Source: QWQI01 sp964608915 | Lineage (GTDB): Bacteria > Planctomycetota > Planctomycetia > Isosphaerales > Isosphaeraceae | Length of the DNA stretch: 64,000 nt | Assembly (NCBI GenBank): GCA_964608915.1 | Contig: CAZSQA010000015.1 | Coordinates: 1 to 64,000 of the forward strand | Direction: 5' to 3' | Shown here: piece after piece, positions 18,107 to 26,455 of the stretch | Position numbering within the stretch: the first letter of the stretch is position 1 | Layout: each line of letters opens with the position of its first letter | Notes under the pieces: model-generated | The model's database searches: none | Told to the model about the DNA's origin: nothing | What the model saw: only the letters and a program-made list of their open reading frames with translations | Made by a program: the position numbers and the translations under genes

Positions 18107-19206
18107 GAGAAAGCGTAATCGCTCGATCTGGCGTGTATTTCGACGCTTGCGCAACACGTTATCGGTGTTCCTTGAGGATCAGCCGCGTCAGCGTCGTCAT
18201 CCACGACGCACAAGGCCATCCTAAAGGACACCGATCATGACCGTCAATCGCACAAACGTCAGGCGCACACTGAATCCTGGCCCGGAACGGTGTGACCGTT
18301 CGGTTCGACTCCGCATGGGTGCGGTTACGATCGTCGCGGGAATGTGCGAGCCATTACAGGGCCATGCGTTTCTCCGAATTCGAAGGAGCTTCGAACAGGC
18401 GAATCGCCGGACGAACGATCATCCGCCCGGCATCGCTCGATTCGCCCCGAAGTGGGTTGCCCCCGAAGCTTGCACGGCTTCGGGGGCGATCGGACGGCAG
18501 CTTCGATTCAGGAAATCTGGAAGCGAACCAGATCGAACCGGGCTGAGACCGATTTTTTCGACAAACGTGTTCGACAGGCGATCGACCAGCTTCTTCCAGA
18601 GCGCCGAACCATGTTCCTCCGGTGGCGTTTCGAACTGGTCTCTCAAGAGATCCCGGCTTTCGTGGCCTGCCGTATTTCGCCGCCGTGAACATGAATCACA
18701 CCTGCCCTGCCGGCCGTTCGGAAGTGAGCCAACGCAAAAGGCCGAACGACCTGCCGCACATCGTGCGAGTCGTTCGGCCTGGTGATCTCGAGCGCGATAC
18801 CCGTCTCGAAATCCGTCAGCTCATGAGTGTATGTTCGCGAAGCCCACGGCTCGATACCGTCCGCAGTCCCCGCATAAAATATTCTGACCCGATTTACGTC
18901 CGCCGGCAAGTGCGATCGCTCGAAATTTCTGAAGCCGAGGTGTGCGATGCCTTTTTCCTGGATTGGCTTTTCGTGAATTCGAACGCTGAAAGACGAGAAA
19001 TGCGGTCTCCCATGCTGTTCTGCCAAGGGCTCGCATTTTTTGACTTCGCATCGATGTAAGAAATGGATCGAACTTTCTCACCGATTTTGGTTTTCTCTTG
19101 ACCACTCAAGTCGGCTCGGCGAATCTGGATTTCATAAGCGGTTTCCCTCATTCGTTCGTGTTTCGCCCGTTCGCTTCGCGTTTCCGGTCGTCGAGGCCCT
19201 CTGGCC
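18107..19206. other. low-information region before the RHS remnant
   Basis: About 1.1 kb with many overlapping frames on both strands and no recognisable family. An imperfect palindrome around 18465-18485 (CGAAGCTTGCACGGCTTCGGGGGCG) is the only notable local structure. The region marks the left part of the degenerate accessory stretch; it may hold decayed genes. The best single frame is listed separately. Confidence 0.4.
18643..19026 (-). CDS. hypothetical protein, possibly a gene remnant
   Basis: A 127-codon minus-strand frame whose translation reads more like a real protein than its antisense frames, with even composition and stretches such as ADVNRVRIFYAG and ALEITRPNDSHDVRQVV. No family, signal peptide or clear ribosome binding site was recognised, and the plus-strand frame covering the same bases is just as long. 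It lies in a region of decayed genes. Confidence 0.28.
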   Translation of the reverse strand: MAEQHGRPHFSSFSVRIHEKPIQEKGIAHLGFRNFERSHLPADVNRVRIFYAGTADGIEPWASRTYTHELTDFETGIALEITRPNDSHDVRQVVRPFALAHFRTAGRAGVIHVHGGEIRQATKAGIS

Positions 19207-19786
19207 ATGAATCACGCCCCCGGACATCCGCATTCGCCGTTCTCCGCCGGGCTCATCCCGGCCGGGTTCGATGACCTGTTCCTGCACACCGCCGACGACG
19301 CCAACGGCAATCGCGATTCCGCCGGCTACACCGTCGGCACTGGCGGCACGATTACGGCTTCGCCGAACGCCACTTACACTTATGACGCGGCCGGGCACCT
19401 GACGGCCAAAACCGACACCTCCACGGGCAAGGTCACCACGTTCGCCTACGACCATCGGGACAGGCTCACCGGCATCACGCGCAAGACTTCGGGCGGCACG
19501 GTCGATTACCGCACGACCTACGTTTACGATGCCCTGAACCGCCGCATCGCCGAACAGGTCGACGCCGACGGCGCGGGGGCCGGCTCGCCCGTGACCACAT
19601 GGACCGTCTTCGACGGCCAAAATCCCTATGCCGACTTCAACGGGGCCGGCTCGCTGGCGCAGCGCTATCTCCATGGCGCGGCCGTGGACGCCCTGCTGGC
19701 CCGGTCCGACGCCTCGGGCGTCACCGACTGGTACCTGACCGACCGTCTCGGCTCCGTGCGCGACATCGGGGGGGGGGAAATGGGGA
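19207..19786 (+). pseudogene. truncated RHS/YD-repeat protein fragment
   Basis: Codons from about 19300 encode RHS/YD repeats (YTYDAAGHLTAKTDTSTG, FAYDHRDRLTGIT, YVYDALNRRIAEQ) and reach the core signature WYLTDRLGSVRDI. Just after this, RHS similarity stops in a poly-G run and the repeat array that precedes the first transposase element. The N-terminal repeats, the rest of the core and the C-terminal toxin tip are all missing. Complete RHS proteins usually exceed 1000 residues and deliver a variable C-terminal toxin. This fragment is probably inactive. Immunity-like genes survive further right. Confidence 0.85.
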
Positions 19787-19846
19787 CAGGAAATGGGGAC
19801 ATTCTACTTTTTGCAGGAAATGGGGACAGCAGGAAATGGGGAAGCA
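19776..19846 (+). repeat. tandem remnants of RAYT element left ends
   Basis: Units beginning GGAAATGGGGA start at 19776, 19789, 19816 and 19832, before the intact left end at 19847. The unit at 19789 is a full 23-base copy of the terminal repeat, including the ATTCTACTTTT part. The others are shortened. This looks like repeated insertion or slippage at the same point inside the RHS gene. Confidence 0.8.
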
Positions 19847-20588
19847 GGAAATGGGGACATTCTACTTTTTGATTGACGGACAAGGCATTGGCCCATAAAA
19901 TCATGGCATGCCAAGAACTGCGCGAGCTTCTGCGGGCGATTACTGCTATCATGTCCTGAACCGTGGCAACGGGCGGGCCGAGGTGTTTCACGACGCGTCC
20001 GATTACGAGGCGTTTCTCGAACTGATCGCGGCGGCGACGGCCCGGCTACCGATGCGGGTTCTTGGGTGGTGCCTGATGCCCAATCACTTTCATCTTGTCG
20101 TTCGGCCGCATCATGACGGTGACCTGAGCCGCTGGATGCAGTGGCTGATGACGAGCCACGTGCGGCGTTATCGTCGGCGTCACGGGTCCAGCGGCCATGT
20201 CTGGCAGGGCCGGTTCAAGGCGTTTCCGAGCCAGGACGACGGCCATCTGCTCACGGTGCTGCGTTACGTGGAACGGAACGCTCTGCGTGCCGGGCTCGTC
20301 GGCCGGGCCGAGGACTGGCGTTTCGGGTCGCTCTTCGCGGGCGTGAACGCCATCGGGCCAGTCGCGTTGGACACGACATTTCAGCCGCGTGACGCGAAAT
20401 GGATCGCGCGAGTGAATCGTCCGATGGGCGAGAAGGAGCTTGCGATCATTCGTCACAGCATTCGCAGGGGCACGCCGTACGGGACAAAAGACTGGGCCTC
20501 GCAGACCGCCGAAAAGCTGGGATTGGAGTCGTCCCTCCGCCCCCAGGGCCGGCCAAGAAAGCAGGAAAAGTAGAATGTCCCCTTTTCC
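19847..20588 (+). mobile_element. RAYT element, copy 1
   Basis: A 742-base element bounded by 23-base inverted ends that differ at one position: GGAAATGGGGAC... on the left (19847-19869), and its inverse at 20566-20588. It carries one transposase gene. The identical stretch shared with copy 2 covers 19843-20590, about 748 bases without a difference. No target-site duplication is evident. Confidence 0.85.
19908..20573 (+). CDS. REP-associated tyrosine transposase (Y1/HUH family)
   Basis: A 221-residue single-strand transposase of the IS200-like TnpA_REP (RAYT) group. The HUH metal-binding motif is His60-Phe-His62 in WCLMPNHFHLVV. The catalytic Tyr is probably Tyr120 in LRYVERNALRAGLV. A typical HVWQGRFKAFP block lies between them. 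RAYTs cut and join palindromic REP-type sequences at single-strand level and are usually single-copy, host-maintained genes. Its stop codon lies inside the right terminal repeat. An exact duplicate of the gene lies 1080 bases to the right. Confidence 0.95.
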   Translation: MPRTARASAGDYCYHVLNRGNGRAEVFHDASDYEAFLELIAAATARLPMRVLGWCLMPNHFHLVVRPHHDGDLSRWMQWLMTSHVRRYRRRHGSSGHVWQGRFKAFPSQDDGHLLTVLRYVERNALRAGLVGRAEDWRFGSLFAGVNAIGPVALDTTFQPRDAKWIARVNRPMGEKELAIIRHSIRRGTPYGTKDWASQTAEKLGLESSLRPQGRPRKQEK

Positions 20589-20642
20589 CTTCGCCCATTT
20601 CTCGCACTCAGCTTACTTGACTCATATGAAAAAGAATTCCGA

Positions 20643-20858
20643 ATGGACCCTATCATCAAGGAGTTTATAATTACGAGGTTAATAACACATATTGAGTCTG
20701 GGAATTATGAACATGCAGCTAATTCTCTCTTGGATCTCAAGAAGATACATATCGGTGTTGACGGCTTTCCAGATCTTCGCATTCTCGAAGACGCTGTCTC
20801 AAAGAAACAGCATTTTATTCCGATTGGTTCAGTCCCACTATTCTTCTTACCTGAATGA
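20643..20858 (+). CDS. small AT-rich protein, possible immunity-type gene
   Basis: A 71-residue acidic, helical-looking protein (MDPIIKEFIITRLITHIESG...) in DNA clearly richer in A and T than the surroundings. It sits between the two RAYT copies, downstream of the broken RHS gene, where immunity genes for RHS tips usually lie. No family was recognised. It may be complete or cut short by the second element, which begins 68 bases later. An immunity role is inferred only from position and composition. Confidence 0.5.
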   Translation: MDPIIKEFIITRLITHIESGNYEHAANSLLDLKKIHIGVDGFPDLRILEDAVSKKQHFIPIGSVPLFFLPE

Positions 20859-20926
20859 TCCAATTCGTTCATATCCCAATATGGATTAAAGGTAAGAGAT
20901 ATCATAACGTCACTTTGTCACCAGCA

Positions 20927-21668
20927 GGAAATGGGGACATTCTACTTTTTGATTGACGGACAAGGCATTGGCCCATAAAATCATGGCATGCCAAGAACTG
21001 CGCGAGCTTCTGCGGGCGATTACTGCTATCATGTCCTGAACCGTGGCAACGGGCGGGCCGAGGTGTTTCACGACGCGTCCGATTACGAGGCGTTTCTCGA
21101 ACTGATCGCGGCGGCGACGGCCCGGCTACCGATGCGGGTTCTTGGGTGGTGCCTGATGCCCAATCACTTTCATCTTGTCGTTCGGCCGCATCATGACGGT
21201 GACCTGAGCCGCTGGATGCAGTGGCTGATGACGAGCCACGTGCGGCGTTATCGTCGGCGTCACGGGTCCAGCGGCCATGTCTGGCAGGGCCGGTTCAAGG
21301 CGTTTCCGAGCCAGGACGACGGCCATCTGCTCACGGTGCTGCGTTACGTGGAACGGAACGCTCTGCGTGCCGGGCTCGTCGGCCGGGCCGAGGACTGGCG
21401 TTTCGGGTCGCTCTTCGCGGGCGTGAACGCCATCGGGCCAGTCGCGTTGGACACGACATTTCAGCCGCGTGACGCGAAATGGATCGCGCGAGTGAATCGT
21501 CCGATGGGCGAGAAGGAGCTTGCGATCATTCGTCACAGCATTCGCAGGGGCACGCCGTACGGGACAAAAGACTGGGCCTCGCAGACCGCCGAAAAGCTGG
21601 GATTGGAGTCGTCCCTCCGCCCCCAGGGCCGGCCAAGAAAGCAGGAAAAGTAGAATGTCCCCTTTTCC
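20927..21668 (+). mobile_element. RAYT element, copy 2
   Basis: Second copy of the 742-base element, with the same 23-base inverted ends (20927-20949 and 21646-21668) and, by eye, no base difference from copy 1 over 748 bases. It lies in direct orientation, with AT-rich unrelated DNA on both sides. Only one left end is present here, unlike the array before copy 1. The identity points to a recent duplication or gene conversion. Confidence 0.85.
20988..21653 (+). CDS. REP-associated tyrosine transposase, duplicate
   Basis: The translation is identical over all 221 residues to the transposase at 19908, with the HUH pair His60/His62 and Tyr120 intact, so both copies should encode active enzyme. 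The pair of direct repeats could recombine and delete the small gene between them. Upstream bases, including the non-coding 60 bases between the left end and the ATG, are also identical. Confidence 0.95.
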   Translation: MPRTARASAGDYCYHVLNRGNGRAEVFHDASDYEAFLELIAAATARLPMRVLGWCLMPNHFHLVVRPHHDGDLSRWMQWLMTSHVRRYRRRHGSSGHVWQGRFKAFPSQDDGHLLTVLRYVERNALRAGLVGRAEDWRFGSLFAGVNAIGPVALDTTFQPRDAKWIARVNRPMGEKELAIIRHSIRRGTPYGTKDWASQTAEKLGLESSLRPQGRPRKQEK

Positions 21669-21701
21669 CTAGAACACTATTCATGGTGAAGGATAACAAA
21701 A

Positions 21702-22094
21702 ATGGGTTGGATCGATATTGTTTTCAAGCCTGAAGCAATCTTATATACGTTCGGGTCAGAACCCCCACTCACAAATGTTCTCGTGAAAGAGCTCACTTTG
21801 ATTGGATGCAAAGGAGTATTAGAAATTGATTTTTGGCTGTCTTCTTTCCCTGTAAGTCCACCGAAGAAATGGTTAGACAGACAAAACGATACGGTTTTGG
21901 TCAGATTTGCCTTATTGGAGGTCAATCACCTGTGCATTCAGAATTGGGATCCACGCAACGATGTATTTGGCGATATATCGTTGGATAAGGATCCTAACGG
22001 TATCCGTTTCGAGTTTTTGTCCTTTCATTCACGGATCATTTGCGTCTCAAGTTTCGTACACTTGGCTTCTGTCAATGCCATCACTACATATTAA
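21702..22094 (+). CDS. Imm50-like immunity protein (orphan)
   Basis: A 130-residue protein resembling the Imm50 family of polymorphic-toxin immunity proteins: WIDIVFKPEAILYTFGSEPPL at the start, alternating strands, and a PPKKW motif followed by VLVRFALLEVNHLCIQNW. AAGGA lies eight bases before the ATG. The DNA is AT-rich, as is common for RHS tip and immunity modules. The matching toxin is gone: the RHS gene 2 kb to the left is broken and two transposase elements lie between. It may protect against RHS toxins of related strains. Its 3' end overlaps the decayed glycosyltransferase from the other strand. Confidence 0.6.
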   Translation: MGWIDIVFKPEAILYTFGSEPPLTNVLVKELTLIGCKGVLEIDFWLSSFPVSPPKKWLDRQNDTVLVRFALLEVNHLCIQNWDPRNDVFGDISLDKDPNGIRFEFLSFHSRIICVSSFVHLASVNAITTY

Positions 22095-22861
22095 TTTGAC
22101 GTATGTATAACTTTCATAGCCTCTCGATCTTCCGGACACTCCTCCAAAACCTCCTCCCAAAGCCTCCGCGCCGTTCTCAAGTCCCCTTTTTCCTCAGCGA
22201 TCAGTGCCAGGTTCCGCCGCGTCAGGTGCCCGTAGATTCCGACGTCCACGCTCGAAAACCGCTCCGGCCGTTTCAGCGTCAGAATCCGGTTTCAGCACGC
22301 TTCCGCTTCGTCCCGCGCCCCCAGCGTCCTCAGGGCCACGGCCTTGCGGTACAGCAGCTCGGCATCGTCCGGCGCGATCTTCAGGCCGTCGTCGCACACG
22401 GCCACGGCTTCGTCCGGACGCCCCAGCGACTGCCGGCACTTGGCCACCAGGGCGTAGAGCTTCCGCGTGATCGAGTCTTCCGGCTCCGAATGGGCCAGGC
22501 TCACCAGAAAGTGCTCCAGAGCCTTGCCCCACTCACCCTTTTCCACGGCGATGAACCCGAGATTGAACCGCACGAACGGTTCGTCGGGCGATTCGGCCAG
22601 AACCCGCTCGAGGATCCGCGAATCGCGGTCGAGCTTGCGGCGGCGGATGGCTTCGTCGACGTAGCCCGTGTGCCACACACGAAAAAGGGGACAGGCACAC
22701 TCGCTGCGCTGCGTGAGCCAGCCCCCTTTTTCTGACGATGTCCGTCCACTCGACCGGGATGCCCGCGCGCCGCAGGGCCGGCAGGATGCGTTCGTGCACG
22801 GGGTAGGTCCAGCGGACGTCGGGCCGCAGCGGGAAGAGCCTTATGGCGAACGACAGGCCGT
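22091..22861 (-). pseudogene. GT2-TPR glycosyltransferase remnant
   Basis: The minus strand encodes the C-terminal half of a family-2 glycosyltransferase with TPRs: FAIRLFPLRPDVRWTYPVHE then ILPALRRAGIPVEWTDIV, followed after an interruption by HTGYVDEAIRRRKLDRD and TPR helices (RFNLGFIAVEKGEWGKALEHF). Three faults are visible: the catalytic N-terminal domain is missing, with the fragment starting right at the stop of the DUF2294 gene; a hairpin element at 22681-22733 sits between TDIV and HTGY; and an in-frame TGA near 22293 follows DEAEAC. Frame continues past this to a TAA at 22091. Not expected to be functional. Confidence 0.8.
22681..22733. repeat. REP-like hairpin element inside the GT2 remnant
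   Basis: A 53-base segment with inverted ends GAAAAAGGGGACAGGC and GCCAGCCCCCTTTTTC around a GC-rich centre (CGCTGCGCTGCG). Its ends share the GAAAnnGGGGACA pattern with the RAYT element ends, so it may be a small element moved by such a transposase. Confidence 0.65.
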
Positions 22862-23230
22862 TCAGTTCGGGTAGGTCCGTTCCAGCGTGAACACGATGAT
22901 CCGTTCGCCGGTGCGGGTGCTGATGTCGGTGTGCAGGCTTTTGACCGGGATGCCGAGCGTCTCGCGCACGATGCCTTCGAGCATCGGCCGGCCCCGTTCG
23001 AGGAGTTGCTGGCGGAGCTGCTTGATGAGAATTCGGCCCCGTTCCGAGTCCTCGTCCGAGGCAAGCTGCTGCTCGGCGGGCGTGAGGACATTCTTGAGCC
23101 TGACGAGGACCAGGTCGTCGATGATCCAGGTGCGGGTTTCCATCGGCCCCCGGCCCATGAATTCCTTTTCGAAGCGCACGATGGCCTGACTGATGCGGAT
23201 TTCGAGTTCCGAGCGGTTCGAAGCGGGCAT
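22862..23230 (-). CDS. DUF2294 family protein
   Basis: A 122-residue protein matching DUF2294: the family hallmarks RFEKEFMGRGPMETRTWIIDDLVLVRLKNVLTPAE... and SLHTDISTRTGERIIVFTLE are present end to end, and length agrees. The biochemical role of this family is unknown to me. The protein is soluble, with no signal or membrane segment. The gene is intact, but its stop abuts a truncated glycosyltransferase fragment, suggesting a recombination join at 22861. It lies alone, divergent from the next gene on the right. Confidence 0.85.
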   Translation of the reverse strand: MPASNRSELEIRISQAIVRFEKEFMGRGPMETRTWIIDDLVLVRLKNVLTPAEQQLASDEDSERGRILIKQLRQQLLERGRPMLEGIVRETLGIPVKSLHTDISTRTGERIIVFTLERTYPN

Positions 23231-23501
23231 GGCGTGTCCAGGGGGGATGAATCCGGGGGCAATCGGAGCATGATAACGCCGACGCGAGCGGTATCCAATG
23301 CTGAAAAAGCTGTGTCGCTAAGAGGCGGAAGCACCGAACCGAAGGTGACCGGGCACGCATTTGCAACGGAACTCCGGCAGGTCTATACTGTACTTTGAAT
23401 CGAACGAATCCCGTGAGCCACGATGACGGCTGGCCGTATCGTCGCAGCCTCCGGGATCACCCGCATCCGTTCGCTGAACCTCCTTCCTCAGGTGGCCCGC
23501 C

Positions 23502-25172
23502 ATGAACGACCCGACCTCCGGATTTTTCCGACAACTTCAGGAACGGTATCAGGAAAATCCGCTGGTGACGCTGGCGGTGTCGGCAGCGCTGGTGGCGTTC
23601 GCGTCGACGCCGATCGCGTTCGCGATCCTGGGGCGGATGGACTGGTTCGCGCCTCGTCGCGGGCGGACATCGGTGAAGCCGACTTTCCTGCAGATCGTGA
23701 CGGCCATGCTGCTGGTCATGTCGATCCCGGCGATCTTCACGGCGATCGTCATCAAGGCCAGCTATTTCGACAAGGACCGCTACGAATTCGACCCGAACCG
23801 GACATGGACGGTTCTCAGCCAGGGCCGGGGCCTGGCGGACGTGCAGGCGGCCGACAAGGCCGTCGCTGAAGAAATGAAGCGTCTGGCGGAAGAGCGCAAA
23901 AACATTCTGGACGGCGTGAAGAAGCTGGACGAATCGCTGCTGGCCCTGCGTGTGGCGGCCGTGACGGCCCCGCAGACGATCGCCCCGCTGAAGGACGTGC
24001 TGGAACGGGTCGGGCCGCTGCGCAAGGCCGTCGGCATCGACGCGCCGCAGCAGCTGGAAGACCTGAAGGCCCCGCCTGCGGCGATCTCGGCTTCGCTGAG
24101 CCAGCCGGTTTACGTGGTGGCCAATGCGAACGTTCCGCCTGCCGCGGGCGTTCCGACAGCTCCGTCTGCGTCGGCGTCACCGTCCGGGCTGACCGCGGCC
24201 CAGCGCGATGCCGAAATCGGCACGGTGCCGGAGCCCCAGAAAGCGATCGCGGGCATGTTGCCGCTGACGGACCTGCCCGCGGGCTGGACGATCGGCAAGC
24301 TGGGCGACAAGCACATGGAGACGTTCAACGCCGAGAACCTGTTCGAAAAGATCGACGGCCGCGCCGAGAGCTTCATTCAGTATGACGTGCGCGGCATGGC
24401 CTACACCTATTTCCACCCGGCCGGCGACGATTCGAACGAGCTTCAGCTCTATATCTTCGAGATGGCCAACGACCTGAAAGCCCTGGGCAAGTACGGTTCG
24501 GAGAAGCCGGAAGAGACGAAGCCCGTTCAGGTGGGCACGGAGGGCTACAGTGCCTCCGGCTCGCTGTTGTTCCGGGCCGGAAAGTATTACACGCAGATCG
24601 TTTCGACGAAGGACGACCCGAAGTTCAACGAATTCGCTCTGGCGATCGCGAAGCGAGTCGCCGCGGCTCAGGGTGCCGGTTCGGCGTCTGAGGGGACGAA
24701 AGAAGGCGGCGAGTCGATGGCCGGGCCGGACGCGATCTTCGCCCTGCTGCCGAAAGATCAGGGCAGAGCGAATCCGAAATACGTCGCCCAGGACGTTTTC
24801 GGGTATGCGTTTTTGAACGACGTGTTCATGGCTGACTACGAGGCCGGCGGTTCGACGTGGCAGGGCTTCCTGCGGCCATACGCCAGCCCGCAAGAGGCGA
24901 AGGCGATGTTCGACAAGTACCTGGAGACAGTCAAGGCCGACGGTGCCGAGGTGAAGACCGAGGCCGCGAAAGACTGCGACGCGATGGTCGTGAGTTCGAA
25001 TATCGGGCTGGTGGACGTCGTTTTCCTCAAAGGGAATTCGCTGGGTGGCGTGAACGGAGCGACCCAGGCAAAGCCGGCCGTCGAATTCGCGAAAGCGTTC
25101 GCCGCGGCATTGCCGGCGAAAACGCCGGCTTTGCCCCCGATGGAGAAATCCGCCGAAGGCGGGCACGAATGA
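23502..25172 (+). CDS. membrane protein with DUF6599-like C-terminal domain
   Basis: A 556-residue protein. Two N-terminal membrane spans (about residues 21-45 and 67-88) are followed by a coiled coil (about 115-160), an Ala/Pro linker, and two related globular parts (about 245-400 and 410-545). The first, with LPLTDLPAGWTIGKL, FQ/YDVRGMAYTYFHP-type strands and an IFEMAND segment, reads like DUF6599. The second (IFALLPKDQGRANPKYVAQDVFGYAFLND) looks like a diverged repeat of the same fold. It begins a same-strand series with DUF362 and polyferredoxin genes, so a role in a membrane redox complex is inferred. Confidence 0.65.
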   Translation: MNDPTSGFFRQLQERYQENPLVTLAVSAALVAFASTPIAFAILGRMDWFAPRRGRTSVKPTFLQIVTAMLLVMSIPAIFTAIVIKASYFDKDRYEFDPNRTWTVLSQGRGLADVQAADKAVAEEMKRLAEERKNILDGVKKLDESLLALRVAAVTAPQTIAPLKDVLERVGPLRKAVGIDAPQQLEDLKAPPAAISASLSQPVYVVANANVPPAAGVPTAPSASASPSGLTAAQRDAEIGTVPEPQKAIAGMLPLTDLPAGWTIGKLGDKHMETFNAENLFEKIDGRAESFIQYDVRGMAYTYFHPAGDDSNELQLYIFEMANDLKALGKYGSEKPEETKPVQVGTEGYSASGSLLFRAGKYYTQIVSTKDDPKFNEFALAIAKRVAAAQGAGSASEGTKEGGESMAGPDAIFALLPKDQGRANPKYVAQDVFGYAFLNDVFMADYEAGGSTWQGFLRPYASPQEAKAMFDKYLETVKADGAEVKTEAAKDCDAMVVSSNIGLVDVVFLKGNSLGGVNGATQAKPAVEFAKAFAAALPAKTPALPPMEKSAEGGHE

Positions 25173-25315
25173 CGCTTTCGCTTCCGCGCGAAAGTGATAG
25201 AATCGAATGAAAGAGCGGCCGTTCCAGCCGCTTCCGCCGAAAATGTTTCGCACCGGATCCCGTGCGGTTCGACTCCGCCGAATATCGTAGCGATCATGCC
25301 CCAACGAGGTGTTCG

Positions 25316-26401
25316 ATGAGCGAGAAACTGACGGCCAAACAGATATCGAACCTTCAGAAGTTCGGCGGCGTGAATCCGGCCGACGAGTCGTACAGCAGGC
25401 GGGATTTCGCGAAACGTGTCGGCGCGACCGGGGCCGTGCTCGCCGGTGCCGTGGCGACGGGCGTGGCGATCACCGATCCCTGGGGCATGCAAGGCGTGAA
25501 GCCGCCGCCCCCGGTGAAGCTGGGCAATTATTCGGTGCGCGACGAATTAGGGGCATCTGCCCCCACCGTGGTGGTGGTGCACAGCAATCCGGAAAGTCAG
25601 CCGCCGAGCGAGTCGGGCGAAAATCAGGCCCAGCGGATGATCGAAGCCGCCCTGAAAGCGATGGGCGGAATCGACAAGTTCATCAAGCGCGGCGACATCG
25701 TCGTGGTGAAGCCGAACGTGGCGTTCGACAAGAACCCCGACCTGGCCGCGACCAGCCAGCCGGACAGCGTGGCCGCCGTGGTGAAGATGTGCCTGGCGGC
25801 AGGCGCGCGGGAAGTGAGGGTGTGCGACAACCCGATCAACAATCCGGAAAGCTGCTTTTTCAAGACGAAAGTCGGCGACGCGGCGCTCCGGGCCGGGGCG
25901 AAGCTGATCCTGCCGCAGGAAAGCTACTTCGAGGAGCTCTACATCGGCGGCGAGACGATCACGAACACCTGGCGCATGTTCTACAAGCCTTTCAAGGACG
26001 CGACGAAAGTGATCGGCGTCTCACCCGTGAAGGACCATAATCTGTGCAAGGCGACGGTAACGATGAAGAACTGGTATGGCCTGCTGGGCAACCCGCGTAA
26101 CCAGTTCCACCAGAACATTCACGGCATCATCACCGACTTCGGCCTGATGATGAAGCCGACGCTGGTGATCGCCGACGGCCGCAAGCTGCTGATGCGGAAC
26201 GGCCCGACCGGCGGCAGCCTGAACGACGTGAAGCGGGGCGACACGATGGTCGTCGGCACCGATCAGGTGGCCGTGGACAGTTGGTGCGTGTCCAAACTGC
26301 TGGAAAAGCAGCGGCATGAGATCGTCTATCTCGACAAGTCGATCGCCAAGGGCTACGGAGCCGACTGGCGGCCGCAGTGGACCAGCGAGATCACGGTTTA
26401 A
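25316..26401 (+). CDS. DUF362 protein with Tat signal
   Basis: A 361-residue DUF362 family protein. The N-terminus carries a twin-arginine-like signal (SRRDFAKRVGATGAVLAGAVATG). The DUF362 core has GDIVVVKPNVAFD, MCLAAGAREVRVCDNPINNP, KDHNLCKATVTMKNWYGLLG and VIADGRKLLMRNGPTGG. DUF362 members often accompany ferredoxin-type electron carriers, but this one has no CxxCxxC cluster of its own. GAGGTG precedes the ATG. It follows the DUF6599-like gene by 143 bases and is followed, after a Uma2 gene, by a polyferredoxin. Exported and redox-linked function is inferred. Confidence 0.85.
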   Translation: MSEKLTAKQISNLQKFGGVNPADESYSRRDFAKRVGATGAVLAGAVATGVAITDPWGMQGVKPPPPVKLGNYSVRDELGASAPTVVVVHSNPESQPPSESGENQAQRMIEAALKAMGGIDKFIKRGDIVVVKPNVAFDKNPDLAATSQPDSVAAVVKMCLAAGAREVRVCDNPINNPESCFFKTKVGDAALRAGAKLILPQESYFEELYIGGETITNTWRMFYKPFKDATKVIGVSPVKDHNLCKATVTMKNWYGLLGNPRNQFHQNIHGIITDFGLMMKPTLVIADGRKLLMRNGPTGGSLNDVKRGDTMVVGTDQVAVDSWCVSKLLEKQRHEIVYLDKSIAKGYGADWRPQWTSEITV

Positions 26402-26455
26402 GTCGACGCGACAAGGGCAAGCACAGGGCTTCAAGAGGTGGGGGGAGGTCATTCG

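Noticed and set aside
19776..19870. Repeat array as a CRISPR
   Set aside because: Units are nested fragments of an element end with no regular spacers, and no cas genes are present.
19207..19872. RHS frame as a complete toxin gene
   Set aside because: Only a few YD repeats and part of the core are present; the last codons come from the poly-G run and RAYT repeats, not from a toxin domain.
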